A DNA stretch of 64,000 bases from an uncultured Collinsella sp. (GTDB lineage Bacteria; Actinomycetota; Coriobacteriia; Coriobacteriales; Coriobacteriaceae), in the NCBI GenBank assembly GCA_900542155.1, contig UQMD01000001.1, positions 186,001-250,000 on the forward strand, in the 5' to 3' direction. How positions within the stretch are numbered: the stretch's first letter is position 1; each line of letters starts with the position of its first letter. This document shows, one piece after another, positions 1-8,990 of this stretch. The translations under genes and the position numbers were made by a program. Below the pieces are notes generated by a model. It was not told the DNA's origin, ran no database searches, and saw only the letters and a program-made list of their open reading frames with translations.

Positions 1-269
1 AGCAGCATGGAGCGCTTGGCGGCAATCGAGACGTCGAGCGTCGCGGGCTCGCTGTCCGCCAAAAGGCCGCCCTCGTTGGGCGGCACGGGCACACCGAGGC
101 ACGCGGCCATCACGCGCCAAAAGCGGTTCTGGGGGTTACCGTAATAAAAATCATTGGCGCGCGAAAGCACCGAGGGAAACGATCCGAGCACCAAAACGCG
201 CGAGTGCTGGTCGAACACGGGCTCAAACCCATGCTCAATATGCTGATAGCCCTCGTCAGACGCAGCCAT
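1..269 (-). CDS. DNA-deoxyinosine (hypoxanthine) glycosylase, C-terminus cut by window edge
   Basis: The first 89 residues are visible. After a short lead comes a VLVLGSFPSVLSR segment and then YYGNPQNRFWRVMAA, the pattern of the uracil/hypoxanthine-DNA glycosylase superfamily branch annotated as DNA-deoxyinosine glycosylase. That family removes deaminated adenine (hypoxanthine) from DNA to start base-excision repair. The ATG at 269 lies 3 bases after the stop codon of the upstream glucosidase, so the two are probably cotranscribed. The rest of the gene lies outside the window. The family is fairly sure; the exact substrate is inferred from family membership. Confidence 0.75.
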   Translation of the reverse strand, partial: MAASDEGYQHIEHGFEPVFDQHSRVLVLGSFPSVLSRANDFYYGNPQNRFWRVMAACLGVPVPPNEGGLLADSEPATLDVSIAAKRSML

Positions 270-272
270 GGC

Positions 273-1649
273 CTAGGCCCTCAACAGATAGCGCACCTCG
301 TAGGGCGCAAGCTCGAGGGTACCCGTCAGCTCGACCGCGAGCGCGTCGTCGGCAAGCAGATCGACAAAGGAGCCGTTGAGCTCGCCGGCGCCAAAGGTGT
401 AAGGCTCGTCTACGGCATTCACCGCCACGAGCACCGTCGCGCCGTCGCAGGCGCGCTCGAACAGCAGCTGCTTGTTCTGGATCACCACGTTGCGGTACGC
501 GCCGTAGTTGAGAGCGCGTGCCGCCGCATCGTCTGTCGAGCGCAGGTGCGTGAGCTGCTTGATGAAGGCCGTCAGCTCGTTGGGCGCAGGCTCATCGAGC
601 GCGGGGCGCAGCGCCCAGTCGCCATCGGGGCCGCCCTTTTCGCCGGCAATCCCCCACTCGCTGCCATAGTAGACGCATGGGATGCCCGGCATGCCAAAGA
701 GCATGCCATAGGCGGGGCGTAGGCAGGACTTGTCCGTCAGGATGCTCGCCAGGCGCGGCACGTCGTGGTTGTCGACAAACGACAGCAGGTGTTTGCCGCG
801 GTAGATACACCACGGGTCGCCGCCAAACTGACGGTGCAGCGAGTGCGCGATCTCGAACATATTGACCGAGTTAAAGCTAGAGTACAGGCCCTTGTAGCAC
901 TCGTAGTTGGTGCAGGAGTCGAGCATCTCGTCGTTGACGATCTCGTTGTAGTCGCCGTGAAGCGTCTCGCCGATCAGCACGAAGTCGGGCTTGAGCTCGC
1001 GGGTAAAGGCGTGCAGGCGGCGCATAAAGTCGCGGTCGAGCATATAGGCAACGTCCAGGCGCAGGCCGTCGACGCCAAATACGTCGGCCCAACGGCGCAC
1101 GGACTCGAGCAGGTAGTCGACCACGGCGGGATTTTGCAGGTTGAGCTTCACGAGCTCAAAATGGCCTTCCCAGCCCTCGTACCAAAAGCCGTCGCCATAG
1201 CAGGAGTCGCCGTCAAAGCTAATGTGGAACCAGTCCTTGTAGGGCGAGTCCCACTTGCGCTCCTGCACATCGCGGAAGGCCCAAAAGCCACGGCCCACAT
1301 GGTTGAAGACCGCATCGAGCACTACGCGGATGCCGTGGGCATGCAGCGTCTCGCACACGGCGGCAAAGTCGGCATCCCCGCCCAGGCGACGATCGATATG
1401 GCGCAGACTGCGCGTGTCGTAGCCATGGCTGTCGGATTCGAGCGGCGGGTTAATGAGCACAGCACCGATGCCGAGCTCTTGCAGGTAGTCGGCCCATTGG
1501 GCGATTTTCATGATGGGCGCATCGGGGTTGGGCGCGGCGTTGGCAGCCTGGGCGAGCTCATCCTCGGCAACGGGCGCGGCGTTTTCGCACGGAGCTCCGC
1601 AAAAGCCCAGCGGATAGATCTGATAGAACGTCGTCTCGTATGCCCACAT
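273..1649 (-). CDS. GH13 alpha-glucosidase/neopullulanase-like amylase
   Basis: A 458-residue cytoplasmic GH13 glycoside hydrolase with no signal peptide. The four conserved regions appear in order: region I DAVFNHVGRG, region II DGLRLDVAYMLD (nucleophile Asp), region III VLIGETLHGD (acid/base Glu) and region IV FVDNHDVPR. The family hydrolyses alpha-1,4 or alpha-1,6 links in maltodextrins. The protein lacks the N-terminal beta domain of classic cyclomaltodextrinases (about 580 residues), so it is a catalytic core plus a short C-terminal sheet domain. A likely role is intracellular maltodextrin breakdown; the precise linkage preference cannot be read from sequence. It is the first gene of a pair with the DNA glycosylase. 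Confidence 0.88.
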   Translation of the reverse strand: MWAYETTFYQIYPLGFCGAPCENAAPVAEDELAQAANAAPNPDAPIMKIAQWADYLQELGIGAVLINPPLESDSHGYDTRSLRHIDRRLGGDADFAAVCETLHAHGIRVVLDAVFNHVGRGFWAFRDVQERKWDSPYKDWFHISFDGDSCYGDGFWYEGWEGHFELVKLNLQNPAVVDYLLESVRRWADVFGVDGLRLDVAYMLDRDFMRRLHAFTRELKPDFVLIGETLHGDYNEIVNDEMLDSCTNYECYKGLYSSFNSVNMFEIAHSLHRQFGGDPWCIYRGKHLLSFVDNHDVPRLASILTDKSCLRPAYGMLFGMPGIPCVYYGSEWGIAGEKGGPDGDWALRPALDEPAPNELTAFIKQLTHLRSTDDAAARALNYGAYRNVVIQNKQLLFERACDGATVLVAVNAVDEPYTFGAGELNGSFVDLLADDALAVELTGTLELAPYEVRYLLRA

Positions 1650-1718
1650 AGCAACCTCCCGGTAAGCTCAACACAACGACATCCATTGTATGCCCGGCTT
1701 GTATCCTCTTCCCCAAAA

Positions 1719-1788
1719 TAAGTTGCGGTGGATTAGTTCCTGCTTGGGCCTTCAGAGGCCTTAAACAGGAGCTATTCCACCGCAACTA
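1719..1788. repeat. Interspersed palindrome family A, copy 1
   Basis: A dyad element with arms AGTTGCGGTGGATTAGTTCC and the near-complement GAGCTATTCCACCGCAACT around a GC-rich middle. Two close relatives lie at 6167-6233 and 9992-10060. All three are intergenic. This copy sits between two same-strand genes, so it could act as a weak terminator or be a REP-like mobile palindrome. Confidence 0.8.
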
Positions 1789-1802
1789 ATGAGGGAACGT
1801 GA

Positions 1803-2999
1803 TTAGGCGACGGGCTTGGCGCGGCGGATGGCCGGGAACAGTATGGTGATGGCGAGGATGACGCCCACGACGGTAATCGCCCCGCCCACGAAGCCAATCC
1901 AAGCGATACCGGGACCCGAAACCACGGCTCCGCCGATCGCGGTACCCGTGCCGATACCGAGGTTGAACAGGCCCGAGAAGATCGACATGGCGACGGCCGA
2001 CGAGTCTGCCGGCGTGTACTTGATGAGCTCGGCTTGAAACGCCACATTAAAGGCCGTGGAGCAGCAGCCCCATAGCGCGCAAACAGCGAGAACGGCGACG
2101 AACGACGGTGCAACCGGACCCATGAGCAGCAGAGCCACAGGCACGCCGGAGAGTGTGATAGCCAAGAACGGAAAGCGATGCCCATCGAACAGTCGGCCGA
2201 ACAGCCAGCTTCCGAGCAGACCGGAGCAGCCAAACGCCGTCAGCGTCATGGTGATGGCGCCCGCGTCGACGTGCGCGACCTGTGCCAAGAAGGGCTCGAT
2301 ATAGCTGTAACCCGCATAATAGCCAGTCGCCATGAAGACCGTGACCGCATAAAGCGCGATGAGGAACGGGTTCTTGAGCAGCTCGGGCAGCTGCTTAACG
2401 GTAAAGCGCTCACCCGCTGGCATGGCCGGAAACACCGCTGCCTGGTACACCACCGCGGCGGCAGAGAAGGCCCCAACCACGGCAAACGTCATGCGCCAGC
2501 CCACGGCCAGGCCGATGGCGCGGCCGATCGGCAGGCCGAAAATCTGCGCGATGGACGAGCCCGTGGCGATCATGCTGATGGCGAGCGCCCCGTGACGGGT
2601 GTCGACCAGGCGCGAGGCCATGATCGAAGCGACCGACCAGAACACGGCATGCGCGCAGGCGACCACCAGACGTGCGCAAACCAAAATAGGATAGGTGGGC
2701 GCCGCGGCGGACAGGAACTGGCCCAGCGAGAACACGGCAAGCACGCCGAGCAGCATACGCTTGAACTCGAAGCGCGAGGCAAACACCATAAGCGGCAACG
2801 ACAGTAGCATGACGCCCCAGGCGTAGACCGAGATCATGATGCCTGCCTGGGCCTCGGTGAGCGAGAACGACGCGGCGATATCAGTCAGAAGGCCGATGGG
2901 CATAAACTCCGACGTGTTGAACACGAACGCACAACAGGCGAGCCCGATAAGCGGGAGCCACTGCTTAATCGTGATGCCGTCTTGCCTTGCCTGACTCAT
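1803..2999 (-). CDS. MFS exporter, SotB/AraJ-like
   Basis: A 398-residue membrane protein with twelve predicted hydrophobic spans and the drug:H+ antiporter layout. It opens with WLPLIGLACCAFVFNTSEF, as in SotB/YdhP/AraJ sugar or drug exporters, where an N-terminal TSEF motif in helix 1 is conserved. The start at 2999 has GGAG nine bases upstream; a TTG start 15 bases further out is possible but is less well placed. The family exports arabinose, IPTG-like sugars or drugs by proton antiport. The substrate here is unknown. It is a single gene, with family A repeat downstream. Confidence 0.85.
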   Translation of the reverse strand: MSQARQDGITIKQWLPLIGLACCAFVFNTSEFMPIGLLTDIAASFSLTEAQAGIMISVYAWGVMLLSLPLMVFASRFEFKRMLLGVLAVFSLGQFLSAAAPTYPILVCARLVVACAHAVFWSVASIMASRLVDTRHGALAISMIATGSSIAQIFGLPIGRAIGLAVGWRMTFAVVGAFSAAAVVYQAAVFPAMPAGERFTVKQLPELLKNPFLIALYAVTVFMATGYYAGYSYIEPFLAQVAHVDAGAITMTLTAFGCSGLLGSWLFGRLFDGHRFPFLAITLSGVPVALLLMGPVAPSFVAVLAVCALWGCCSTAFNVAFQAELIKYTPADSSAVAMSIFSGLFNLGIGTGTAIGGAVVSGPGIAWIGFVGGAITVVGVILAITILFPAIRRAKPVA

Positions 3000-3120
3000 A
3001 TATAACGTCTCCAATCATTTTGAGCGGAGGCGATTATATAGCAACGGCCCCGCATCCGTCAGCAACAGATGCGGGGCCGAAAACAATTCGGTACATAGAG
3101 GTTGCGCCGTCAATAAATAA

Positions 3121-5481
3121 CTAAGCCAGCCCCAGCAATATACCAGCCGAATGCACGACAAACGCCACGATCCAGGCGACTACCACCTGAAACGCGAACA
3201 CGGCCACGGCGTAGCGCCCGCCCAGCTCGCTCTTAACGGCGCCGATGGCCGCCACACAGGGCGGGTACAGCAGCGTAAAGACCAGGAACACGTAAGCGGT
3301 AAACGGCGAAAACATGCTCGACAGTGCCGCGGGCGACGTTGCACCCAAAAGCACGGTGAGGGTCGAGATGACGCTCTCCTTGGCGATAAGTCCGGTGACG
3401 AGCGCCGTGGATGCACGCCAATCGCCAAAGCCGAGCGGCGCCAGCGCCGGAGCGATGATGCTACCCAGACCGGCAAGTAGACTCTGCGACTGATCGGCGA
3501 CCACATTAAAGCGAATGTCGAACGTCTGAAGGAACCAGATGACCACGGTAGCGGCAAAGATAATGGTAAAAGCCTTGGTAATAAAGTCCTTGGCCTTATC
3601 CCATGCCAGCATCACCGTCGTCTTGACGCTCGGCAGGCGGTAATTGGGGAGCTCCATGATAAACGGCACCGGGTCGCCCTTAAATGCCGTGCGGTTGAGC
3701 ACCAAAGCCGCGATGCAACCGACCACAATGCCGATCAGATAGAGCGAGACCATGGCGGGAACTGTCGCCTGCGGGAAAAACGCCCCGCACAGCAAACCGT
3801 AGACCGGCAACTTGGCCGAGCAGCTCATAAACGGCGTGAGCATGACCGTCATCTTGCGGTCGTGCTCGGATGGGAGCGTACGGGTCGACATGATAGCCGG
3901 CACGGTACAGCCAAAACCGACGAGCATGGGCACGAAGCTGCGTCCCGACAGGCCAAAGCGACGCAGTACCTTATCCATGACAAAGGCCACACGTGCCATG
4001 TAGCCCGAGTCTTCCAGAATGGAGAGGAACAAAAAAAGCACGACGATAATCGGCAGGAAGGTCAGCACGCTGCCCACGCCCGTAAGCACGCCGTCGACAG
4101 CCAGCGAGCGCACCACGTCGTTGGTGCCGAACGCCTTGAGACCCGCATCGGCCGAGGCGATGATGGCAGCGATGCCGTCCTCCATGAATCCCTGCAACGC
4201 CGCGCCGATCACGCCAAACGTCAGCCAAAAGACGAGGCCCATGATCACCAGAAACGCCGGAATGGCTGTGTAGCGACCCGTCAGGATGCGGTCGATCTTG
4301 ACGGAGCGCACGTGCTCGCGGCTCTCGTGCGGCTTGACGACGCAGCGCCCACACACGTCGCCGATAAAGCTAAAGCGCATATCGGCCAGCGCGGACAGGC
4401 GGTCGGTGCCGGCCTCGCCCTCCATCTGGGTAATGATGTGCTCGATGGCGTCGAGCTCGTTGCGATCCAGGCGAAGCGCCTCGGTCACCAGCTCGTCGCC
4501 CTCAACCAGCTTGGTCGCCGCAAAACGCACCGGGATATGCGCCGTCGCGGCATGGTCCTCGATAAGGTTGGCGATGCCGTGAATGCAGCGATGCAGCGCG
4601 CCGCCGTCTGGACCATCGGGCGCGCAGAAATCCAGGCGACCGGGGCGCTCGCGGAACCGCGCCACGTGCAAGGCATGATCCACCAACTCGCCGATGCCCT
4701 CGTTGCGGGCAGCGCTAATGGGGACAACAGGCACGCCCAACAGGCTCTCGAGCAGGTTGACGTCCACGGCGCCGCCGTTGGCCGTCACCTCGTCCATCAT
4801 GTTGAGCGCGATGACCATGGGGCGGTCGAGCTCCATAAGCTGCAGCGTCAGGTACAGGTTACGCTCGATGTTAGTGGCGTCGATGATATCGATGATGGCG
4901 TCGGGATTTTCGTCCAAGATGAATTGGCGGCTGACGATCTCTTCGCCCGTGTACGGCGACAGCGAATAGATGCCAGGCAGGTCGGTAACGCTCGCCTCGG
5001 GGTGGTTACGAATAGTGCCGTCCTTGCGGTCGACCGTCACGCCGGGAAAGTTACCGACATGTTGATTGGAGCCTGTCAGCTGGTTGAACAACGTGGTCTT
5101 ACCGCAGTTTTGGTTGCCGGCAAGGGCAAAATGAAGCGGTGCGCCCTCGGGCACGGCCGTCTTGGCCGCGCGGGGCGAATACGTCCCCTCGCCGAGTGCC
5201 GGGTGCTCCGTCGTGCCGATTGCGGCGTTAGCGCGCGGACCCGTATCTGTGTCGTGAACACCCACGAGCTCGATGCGAGCAGCATCGTCCTTGCGCAGCG
5301 TCAACTCGTAGCCACGCAGGCGAATCTCGAGCGGGTCGCCCATGGGAGCGTACTTCATCATGGTGACTTCGGTGCCCGGCGTTAGGCCCATGTCCAAAAT
5401 ATGCTGTCGGAGTGCCTGATCGTCCGATGCCACCGATGCGACAACGGCGTCCTTTCCAATCTCGAGTGCATCGAGCTTCAC
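3121..5481 (-). CDS. feoB: Ferrous iron transporter, FeoA-FeoB fusion
   Basis: A 786-residue fusion. Residues 1-75 are a FeoA SH3-like domain (LRQHILDMGLTPGTEV). After a linker comes the FeoB G domain, with G1 at about 122-129 (GNQNCGKT), the NFPGVTVD switch, G3 DLPG and G4 NMMD. A helical spacer and the polytopic C-terminal half with the Gate motifs follow. It imports Fe(II) across the cytoplasmic membrane. The A-B fusion is seen in several anaerobes and replaces separate feoA and feoB genes. It is a single gene. Upstream, at 5500-5535, are two GGTTA/TAACC half-sites that could bind a metalloregulator, but they do not form a clean DtxR or Fur box. Confidence 0.95.
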   Translation of the reverse strand: MKLDALEIGKDAVVASVASDDQALRQHILDMGLTPGTEVTMMKYAPMGDPLEIRLRGYELTLRKDDAARIELVGVHDTDTGPRANAAIGTTEHPALGEGTYSPRAAKTAVPEGAPLHFALAGNQNCGKTTLFNQLTGSNQHVGNFPGVTVDRKDGTIRNHPEASVTDLPGIYSLSPYTGEEIVSRQFILDENPDAIIDIIDATNIERNLYLTLQLMELDRPMVIALNMMDEVTANGGAVDVNLLESLLGVPVVPISAARNEGIGELVDHALHVARFRERPGRLDFCAPDGPDGGALHRCIHGIANLIEDHAATAHIPVRFAATKLVEGDELVTEALRLDRNELDAIEHIITQMEGEAGTDRLSALADMRFSFIGDVCGRCVVKPHESREHVRSVKIDRILTGRYTAIPAFLVIMGLVFWLTFGVIGAALQGFMEDGIAAIIASADAGLKAFGTNDVVRSLAVDGVLTGVGSVLTFLPIIVVLFLFLSILEDSGYMARVAFVMDKVLRRFGLSGRSFVPMLVGFGCTVPAIMSTRTLPSEHDRKMTVMLTPFMSCSAKLPVYGLLCGAFFPQATVPAMVSLYLIGIVVGCIAALVLNRTAFKGDPVPFIMELPNYRLPSVKTTVMLAWDKAKDFITKAFTIIFAATVVIWFLQTFDIRFNVVADQSQSLLAGLGSIIAPALAPLGFGDWRASTALVTGLIAKESVISTLTVLLGATSPAALSSMFSPFTAYVFLVFTLLYPPCVAAIGAVKSELGGRYAVAVFAFQVVVAWIVAFVVHSAGILLGLA

Positions 5482-5602
5482 GCGCTCATCCTTTCGTTAG
5501 ACGCGGTTAACCGTTTACCGGGGCTAACCAACTCGTAACGACAAATGATAGCGCTCTGGACTTTTTTATAAAGTCAAATACCGATGTTTACCTGCGCAAA
5601 CT

Positions 5603-5923
5603 TTATGCGGTGCGCCCCGAAAGCTCTTTGCGCATACCGCTCAGCGAGATCGAAACGGAACCCGACCGCGCGGTAGCAGTGAGTCGATCACCCTCGACTG
5701 ACCCCGTGCATGTAAAGGGCGCCTTGCCCATCAAGACGTGGGAGATAGTACCCGAGAGTTCAAAGAAATCGCCCTCAGCGCGGGCACTCGAGAGAGCGAT
5801 ATTGAGACCCCTGACGTTTAGTACTGCCCTGAGCACGCCGTTCACCCCATGTGAAAACGTCACCTCGCCGCGTTTACTCCCCACCGGCGTCTGGGCCGAA
5901 ACCACATACGCACCCTCAAGCAT
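5603..5923 (-). CDS. Small beta-rich protein of unknown function
   Basis: A 106-residue protein starting MLEGAYVVSAQTPVG, chosen because AGGAGG stands six bases before this ATG; an in-frame ATG 36 bases upstream has no such site. It has no signal peptide, membrane span or cysteine cluster that would suggest a function. The alternating pattern (GEVTFSHGVNG, APFTCTGSVEGDRLTATARSG) predicts a small beta barrel, of the kind where a bacterial product measures the difference between a wild-type and modified signal, but no named family was recognised. Monocistronic. Confidence 0.6.
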   Translation of the reverse strand: MLEGAYVVSAQTPVGSKRGEVTFSHGVNGVLRAVLNVRGLNIALSSARAEGDFFELSGTISHVLMGKAPFTCTGSVEGDRLTATARSGSVSISLSGMRKELSGRTA

Positions 5924-6386
5924 GGCTCCTCCTCTAAGCAGACTTTTTGAAACGGCCATCTAGTCTACTTTGCTGCGAGACGGCTTGCCCAGAAACCGCG
6001 AGTACACAATGACGTTCAATCAACAGATTGCTGCAAGGGGAACAAGCGTGCAAAGGGGACAGATTACTTTTGACACCATTTGCGCCAACGGACGGGATGC
6101 GGAGCGACGACCGTGCAGGTGGATTCCGGATCGTCGCTTCCTCCGTCCCCCAGCGAATCAAAACGAAGTTGCGGTGGAATAGTTCCTGTTTGATGCTTTA
6201 ACCAGCAAAAACAGGAACTATTTCACCGCAACTGCAAAAGCCCGCGCTGGCAACAAATGTCACCTGCGCGGGCTTGGCGGGCGTTCAAAAAGGCACGTTA
6301 CAGAGACCCACATCAGTTATGGAATGCCGAGCAGCACCGATGCGCGATGCCCGCTGGCTTACCAAGCAACGAAGCTCGCCGTAGCC
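5924..6386. other. Gene-poor stretch with repeat remnants
   Basis: No convincing gene. It holds one family A palindrome (6167-6233), a degenerate AAGGGGACAG element near 6054-6080 related to the conserved-loop hairpins elsewhere in the window, and a short ATCCGGAT dyad near 6124. Confidence 0.6.
6167..6233. repeat. Interspersed palindrome family A, copy 2
   Basis: The cleanest copy: GTTGCGGTGGAATAGTTCCT pairs with AGGAACTATTTCACCGCAAC across a 20-base middle. Located between two minus-strand genes. Confidence 0.85.
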
Positions 6387-7850
6387 TTAGACAATCGGCG
6401 CAATGCCGGCAAAGTGCAGATACAGCGAGATAACTGCCACGACAATGACCACTGCTGCGATCAGCTTGTCGTGCAGATGCGGAAGCACCTGCTTGCCGCG
6501 GCCGCGCTCGCCCAGAATATAGACGGGGATGGCTGGGGCAAAAAGGATCGTCGTGATCATGACGCCCTGAAGACCCGTCGACCACACAAGGAACAACGTG
6601 TAGATAAAACCGAGCGTACCGAAGAAGCGTGCCTTGCCAACGCTTGGCGCATGCGGCCCGTCCAGATGCTCGTTCTTCCAGCCGATCACCATGTAATAGG
6701 CAGCCGAACAGACATACGGAACTAAAATCGTGTTGACCGCGCAGCTATAGAAGAACTGGTAGGTGCTCGCCGCCACATACGAAACAATCAAGAAGAGCTG
6801 CGTGATGCCGGAGCTTACGAGAACCGTTACCACCGGGGCATCGTGCTTGTTCGTCTTAGCAAACGCCAGCGGGAAGGAGCCCTGACGCGCCGCCTCAAAC
6901 GGCGTCTCGGATGCAATGATGACGTAGCCCAGCATCGCACCGACCAGCGAGAGAATAACGCCAAGGTTTACGATGGCTGCACCAACCGGACCGATTGCGC
7001 ACTCAAGAATTCCCGCCATGGAGGGCGTTGCAAGTTGTGCCATCTCCTCGCGCGGCATAATGCCGAGCGACAGCATCGAGATAATCAGATACAGCGTAAA
7101 CACGGCTGCAAATCCAAGCGCCGTCGAACGACCGACGTCGCGCACATACTTTGCACGGCCCGAAATGACGACAGCGCCTTCGATACCCGTAAAGACCCAG
7201 ACAAGGGCAATCATGGTCGAGACAACCTGCTCACCAAAACCGGGGCCAGCCGGCTCTCCCCAGAAGTTGTCCATAAAGATATCGACGTTGAACTTACCCA
7301 GGAGCACAATGCTCAGCACAAAAAGCCCCAGCGGCACCAGCTTCGCCAAGGTGACGATCGTGTTGATGCCGGCAGCTTCCTTAACGCCGCGAAGCACGAG
7401 AGCGGTTAGGAACCACAAAAACACGCTGGCGCAGACGATGGAAAGCATATTGTTGCCCGTACCGAACGCAGGGAAGAAATAGCCCAGCGCGCTAAACAGC
7501 AAGAGCGCAAAGCTCACATTGGAAAGACATGCGCTGATCCAGTAGCCCCAAGCGGAGTTGAATCCAACGTAATCGCCAAAACCGGCCGCAGCGTATGCAT
7601 AGATGCCGCCAGTCAGGTCTGGACGAGCCTGAGATAAACCGTTGAATACCATCATCAGCGCAAAGACGCCAATGAAGCAAATTCCCCACGAAACGATAAC
7701 CGCGCCGGTATTGGCTCCGCCTGCCGCCATATCGCCGGCAAGAGAAAAGATGCCGCCGCAAATGCTCGCAGTGATGACCATCATGGTCAGACGAAAGAGA
7801 TCGAGGCCATTAGGGTCGATAATCTCTTCATTTTGAGCTTTAGAGGCCAT
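6387..7850 (-). CDS. APC-family amino acid antiporter, ArcD-like
   Basis: A 487-residue basic-amino-acid/polyamine antiporter of the APC superfamily with about twelve membrane spans. It starts with the family signature MVITASICGGIFSLAGDMA (glycine-rich helix 1) and contains WVFTGIEGAVVISGRAK in helix 6. ArcD and ArcD-like members exchange arginine for ornithine or citrulline. It follows a dimethylarginine hydrolase with a 110-base gap, so exchange of a (methyl)arginine for citrulline is a reasonable guess. No ornithine transcarbamylase or carbamate kinase gene is nearby. Confidence 0.85.
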   Translation of the reverse strand: MASKAQNEEIIDPNGLDLFRLTMMVITASICGGIFSLAGDMAAGGANTGAVIVSWGICFIGVFALMMVFNGLSQARPDLTGGIYAYAAAGFGDYVGFNSAWGYWISACLSNVSFALLLFSALGYFFPAFGTGNNMLSIVCASVFLWFLTALVLRGVKEAAGINTIVTLAKLVPLGLFVLSIVLLGKFNVDIFMDNFWGEPAGPGFGEQVVSTMIALVWVFTGIEGAVVISGRAKYVRDVGRSTALGFAAVFTLYLIISMLSLGIMPREEMAQLATPSMAGILECAIGPVGAAIVNLGVILSLVGAMLGYVIIASETPFEAARQGSFPLAFAKTNKHDAPVVTVLVSSGITQLFLIVSYVAASTYQFFYSCAVNTILVPYVCSAAYYMVIGWKNEHLDGPHAPSVGKARFFGTLGFIYTLFLVWSTGLQGVMITTILFAPAIPVYILGERGRGKQVLPHLHDKLIAAVVIVVAVISLYLHFAGIAPIV

Positions 7851-7887
7851 TGTATGTGCACCCCCTTCATCATGTGATCGAACGAAA

Positions 7888-7924
7888 GATGGCCCGGACG
7901 TCCCGAATCGGGTGCCGGGCCATC
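7888..7924 (-). terminator. Hairpin between hydrolase and antiporter genes
   Basis: A strong stem (GATGGCCCGG / CCGGGCCATC) with a second inner pairing, read after the hydrolase stop codon and followed by a short T run on the minus strand. It is probably a partial terminator or RNA-stabilising stem that lowers antiporter expression relative to the hydrolase. Confidence 0.5.
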
Positions 7925-7959
7925 GGTCAAGCGATCATCAGACTGTTACAGCTATCGCG

Positions 7960-8736
7960 TTAGAAGCGCAGCGACAGGCAAGAAAGGCCGCCGTCGACCT
8001 TGCGATACTCGGAGGTGTCGACGACGAGCGTCTTGTAGCCCAGATCCTGCACGGCCTTGAGCACGGTCGGATAGCCCTCGGCAACGATGACCGTACCGTT
8101 GACCCAGATGCAGTTGGCGCCGTAAGCCTCGTCCTCGGGCACGACGATCTTGTTGTACTGGGCAAAGTCGGGCTTATCGATGAACTCACCAGAGACGAGC
8201 ATGTTGTTGTCCTCGATATAGTTGACGCCCGTCTTGAGGTGCAGGACCTCCTCCAGCGGAACCTCGGAACCCTCGAGGCCCCAGCCCTCGAGAATCTCGC
8301 AGAACTGGCGGATGCCCTCTTCGTTGGTGCGAGCGGAGCGACCGACGTAGAAATGGTCGCCGACCATCATGACGTCGCCGCCGTCGAGCGTGCCCGGAGA
8401 AACGATGTGCTTAACATGCTCGTCGTCAAAGAAGCGGCGGACGGCCGGCTCGATCTCATCCTTCTCGCCGTTGCGGCTATCGGCACCGGGGTTGGTAATG
8501 ATGGCGCCGCAGCGAGTGATAACGGCCGGATCTTCGACGAAGCAGCTGTCGGGATACTGCTCGAGAGCCGGCAGCACCGACACGTCAACGCCGCACTGCT
8601 CGAGTGCGTGCTCGTAATCGTAATGCTCCTCGATAGCGCGCTCGTAGATGGGCTGGCCAAGCTCGGGAGCGCTCGTGATGCCATTGCTCAGGGACTTGCC
8701 GGGACGACGGATGATGACGTGGCTGAACTTGGTCAT
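7960..8736 (-). CDS. Dimethylarginine dimethylaminohydrolase (DDAH)-like amidinotransferase-fold hydrolase
   Basis: A 258-residue five-bladed propeller enzyme of the arginine deiminase superfamily, of DDAH length and style. Visible features are the PDSCFVEDPAV substrate loop, the TLDGGDV turn that precedes the active-site histidine region, and the C-terminal catalytic cysteine in GGLSCLSLRF. DDAH converts asymmetric dimethylarginine or monomethylarginine to citrulline plus methylamines. Some relatives act on arginine or related guanidines instead, so the substrate is not settled. It heads an operon with the ArcD-like antiporter and is divergent from an FCD/GntR regulator. A good RBS (GGAGGATC) precedes the start. 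Confidence 0.85.
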   Translation of the reverse strand: MTKFSHVIIRRPGKSLSNGITSAPELGQPIYERAIEEHYDYEHALEQCGVDVSVLPALEQYPDSCFVEDPAVITRCGAIITNPGADSRNGEKDEIEPAVRRFFDDEHVKHIVSPGTLDGGDVMMVGDHFYVGRSARTNEEGIRQFCEILEGWGLEGSEVPLEEVLHLKTGVNYIEDNNMLVSGEFIDKPDFAQYNKIVVPEDEAYGANCIWVNGTVIVAEGYPTVLKAVQDLGYKTLVVDTSEYRKVDGGLSCLSLRF

Positions 8737-8832
8737 GATGATCCTCCTTGGATCTCATAGTACTGAGCGGACTTCCTTGCGTCCGCCTTCCTTCCGATGG
8801 CTTTATCTTAGGGTGTCTTTGCTGTTTTGTAT

Positions 8833-8844
8833 ATTGTATACAAT
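8833..8844. promoter_or_regulatory. Perfect palindrome, likely FCD/GntR operator
   Basis: ATTGTATACAAT is a perfect 12-bp palindrome in the divergent region between the hydrolase and the GntR gene. FadR/FCD-type regulators commonly bind TTGTATACAA-like sites, and the position overlaps the likely hydrolase promoter. This is inference from motif and location. Confidence 0.6.
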
Positions 8845-8990
8845 CCTGAACGGTAGATATTTTTCGGTGAACGTATTTTTGCTTCCTAGGGTCAGGTAGC
8901 ATGATTTAGCTGGTCGTTCTATAATCAAATTAGCCTATTCAAACCAAACGTATTTAAATTTGAAAATATACAGTTAAGGTATATAAGCTC

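Noticed and set aside
5500..5535. DtxR/IdeR iron box before feoB
   Set aside because: Two GGTTA/TAACC half-sites are visible, but spacing and symmetry do not fit the known 19-bp box, so it is not listed as a feature.
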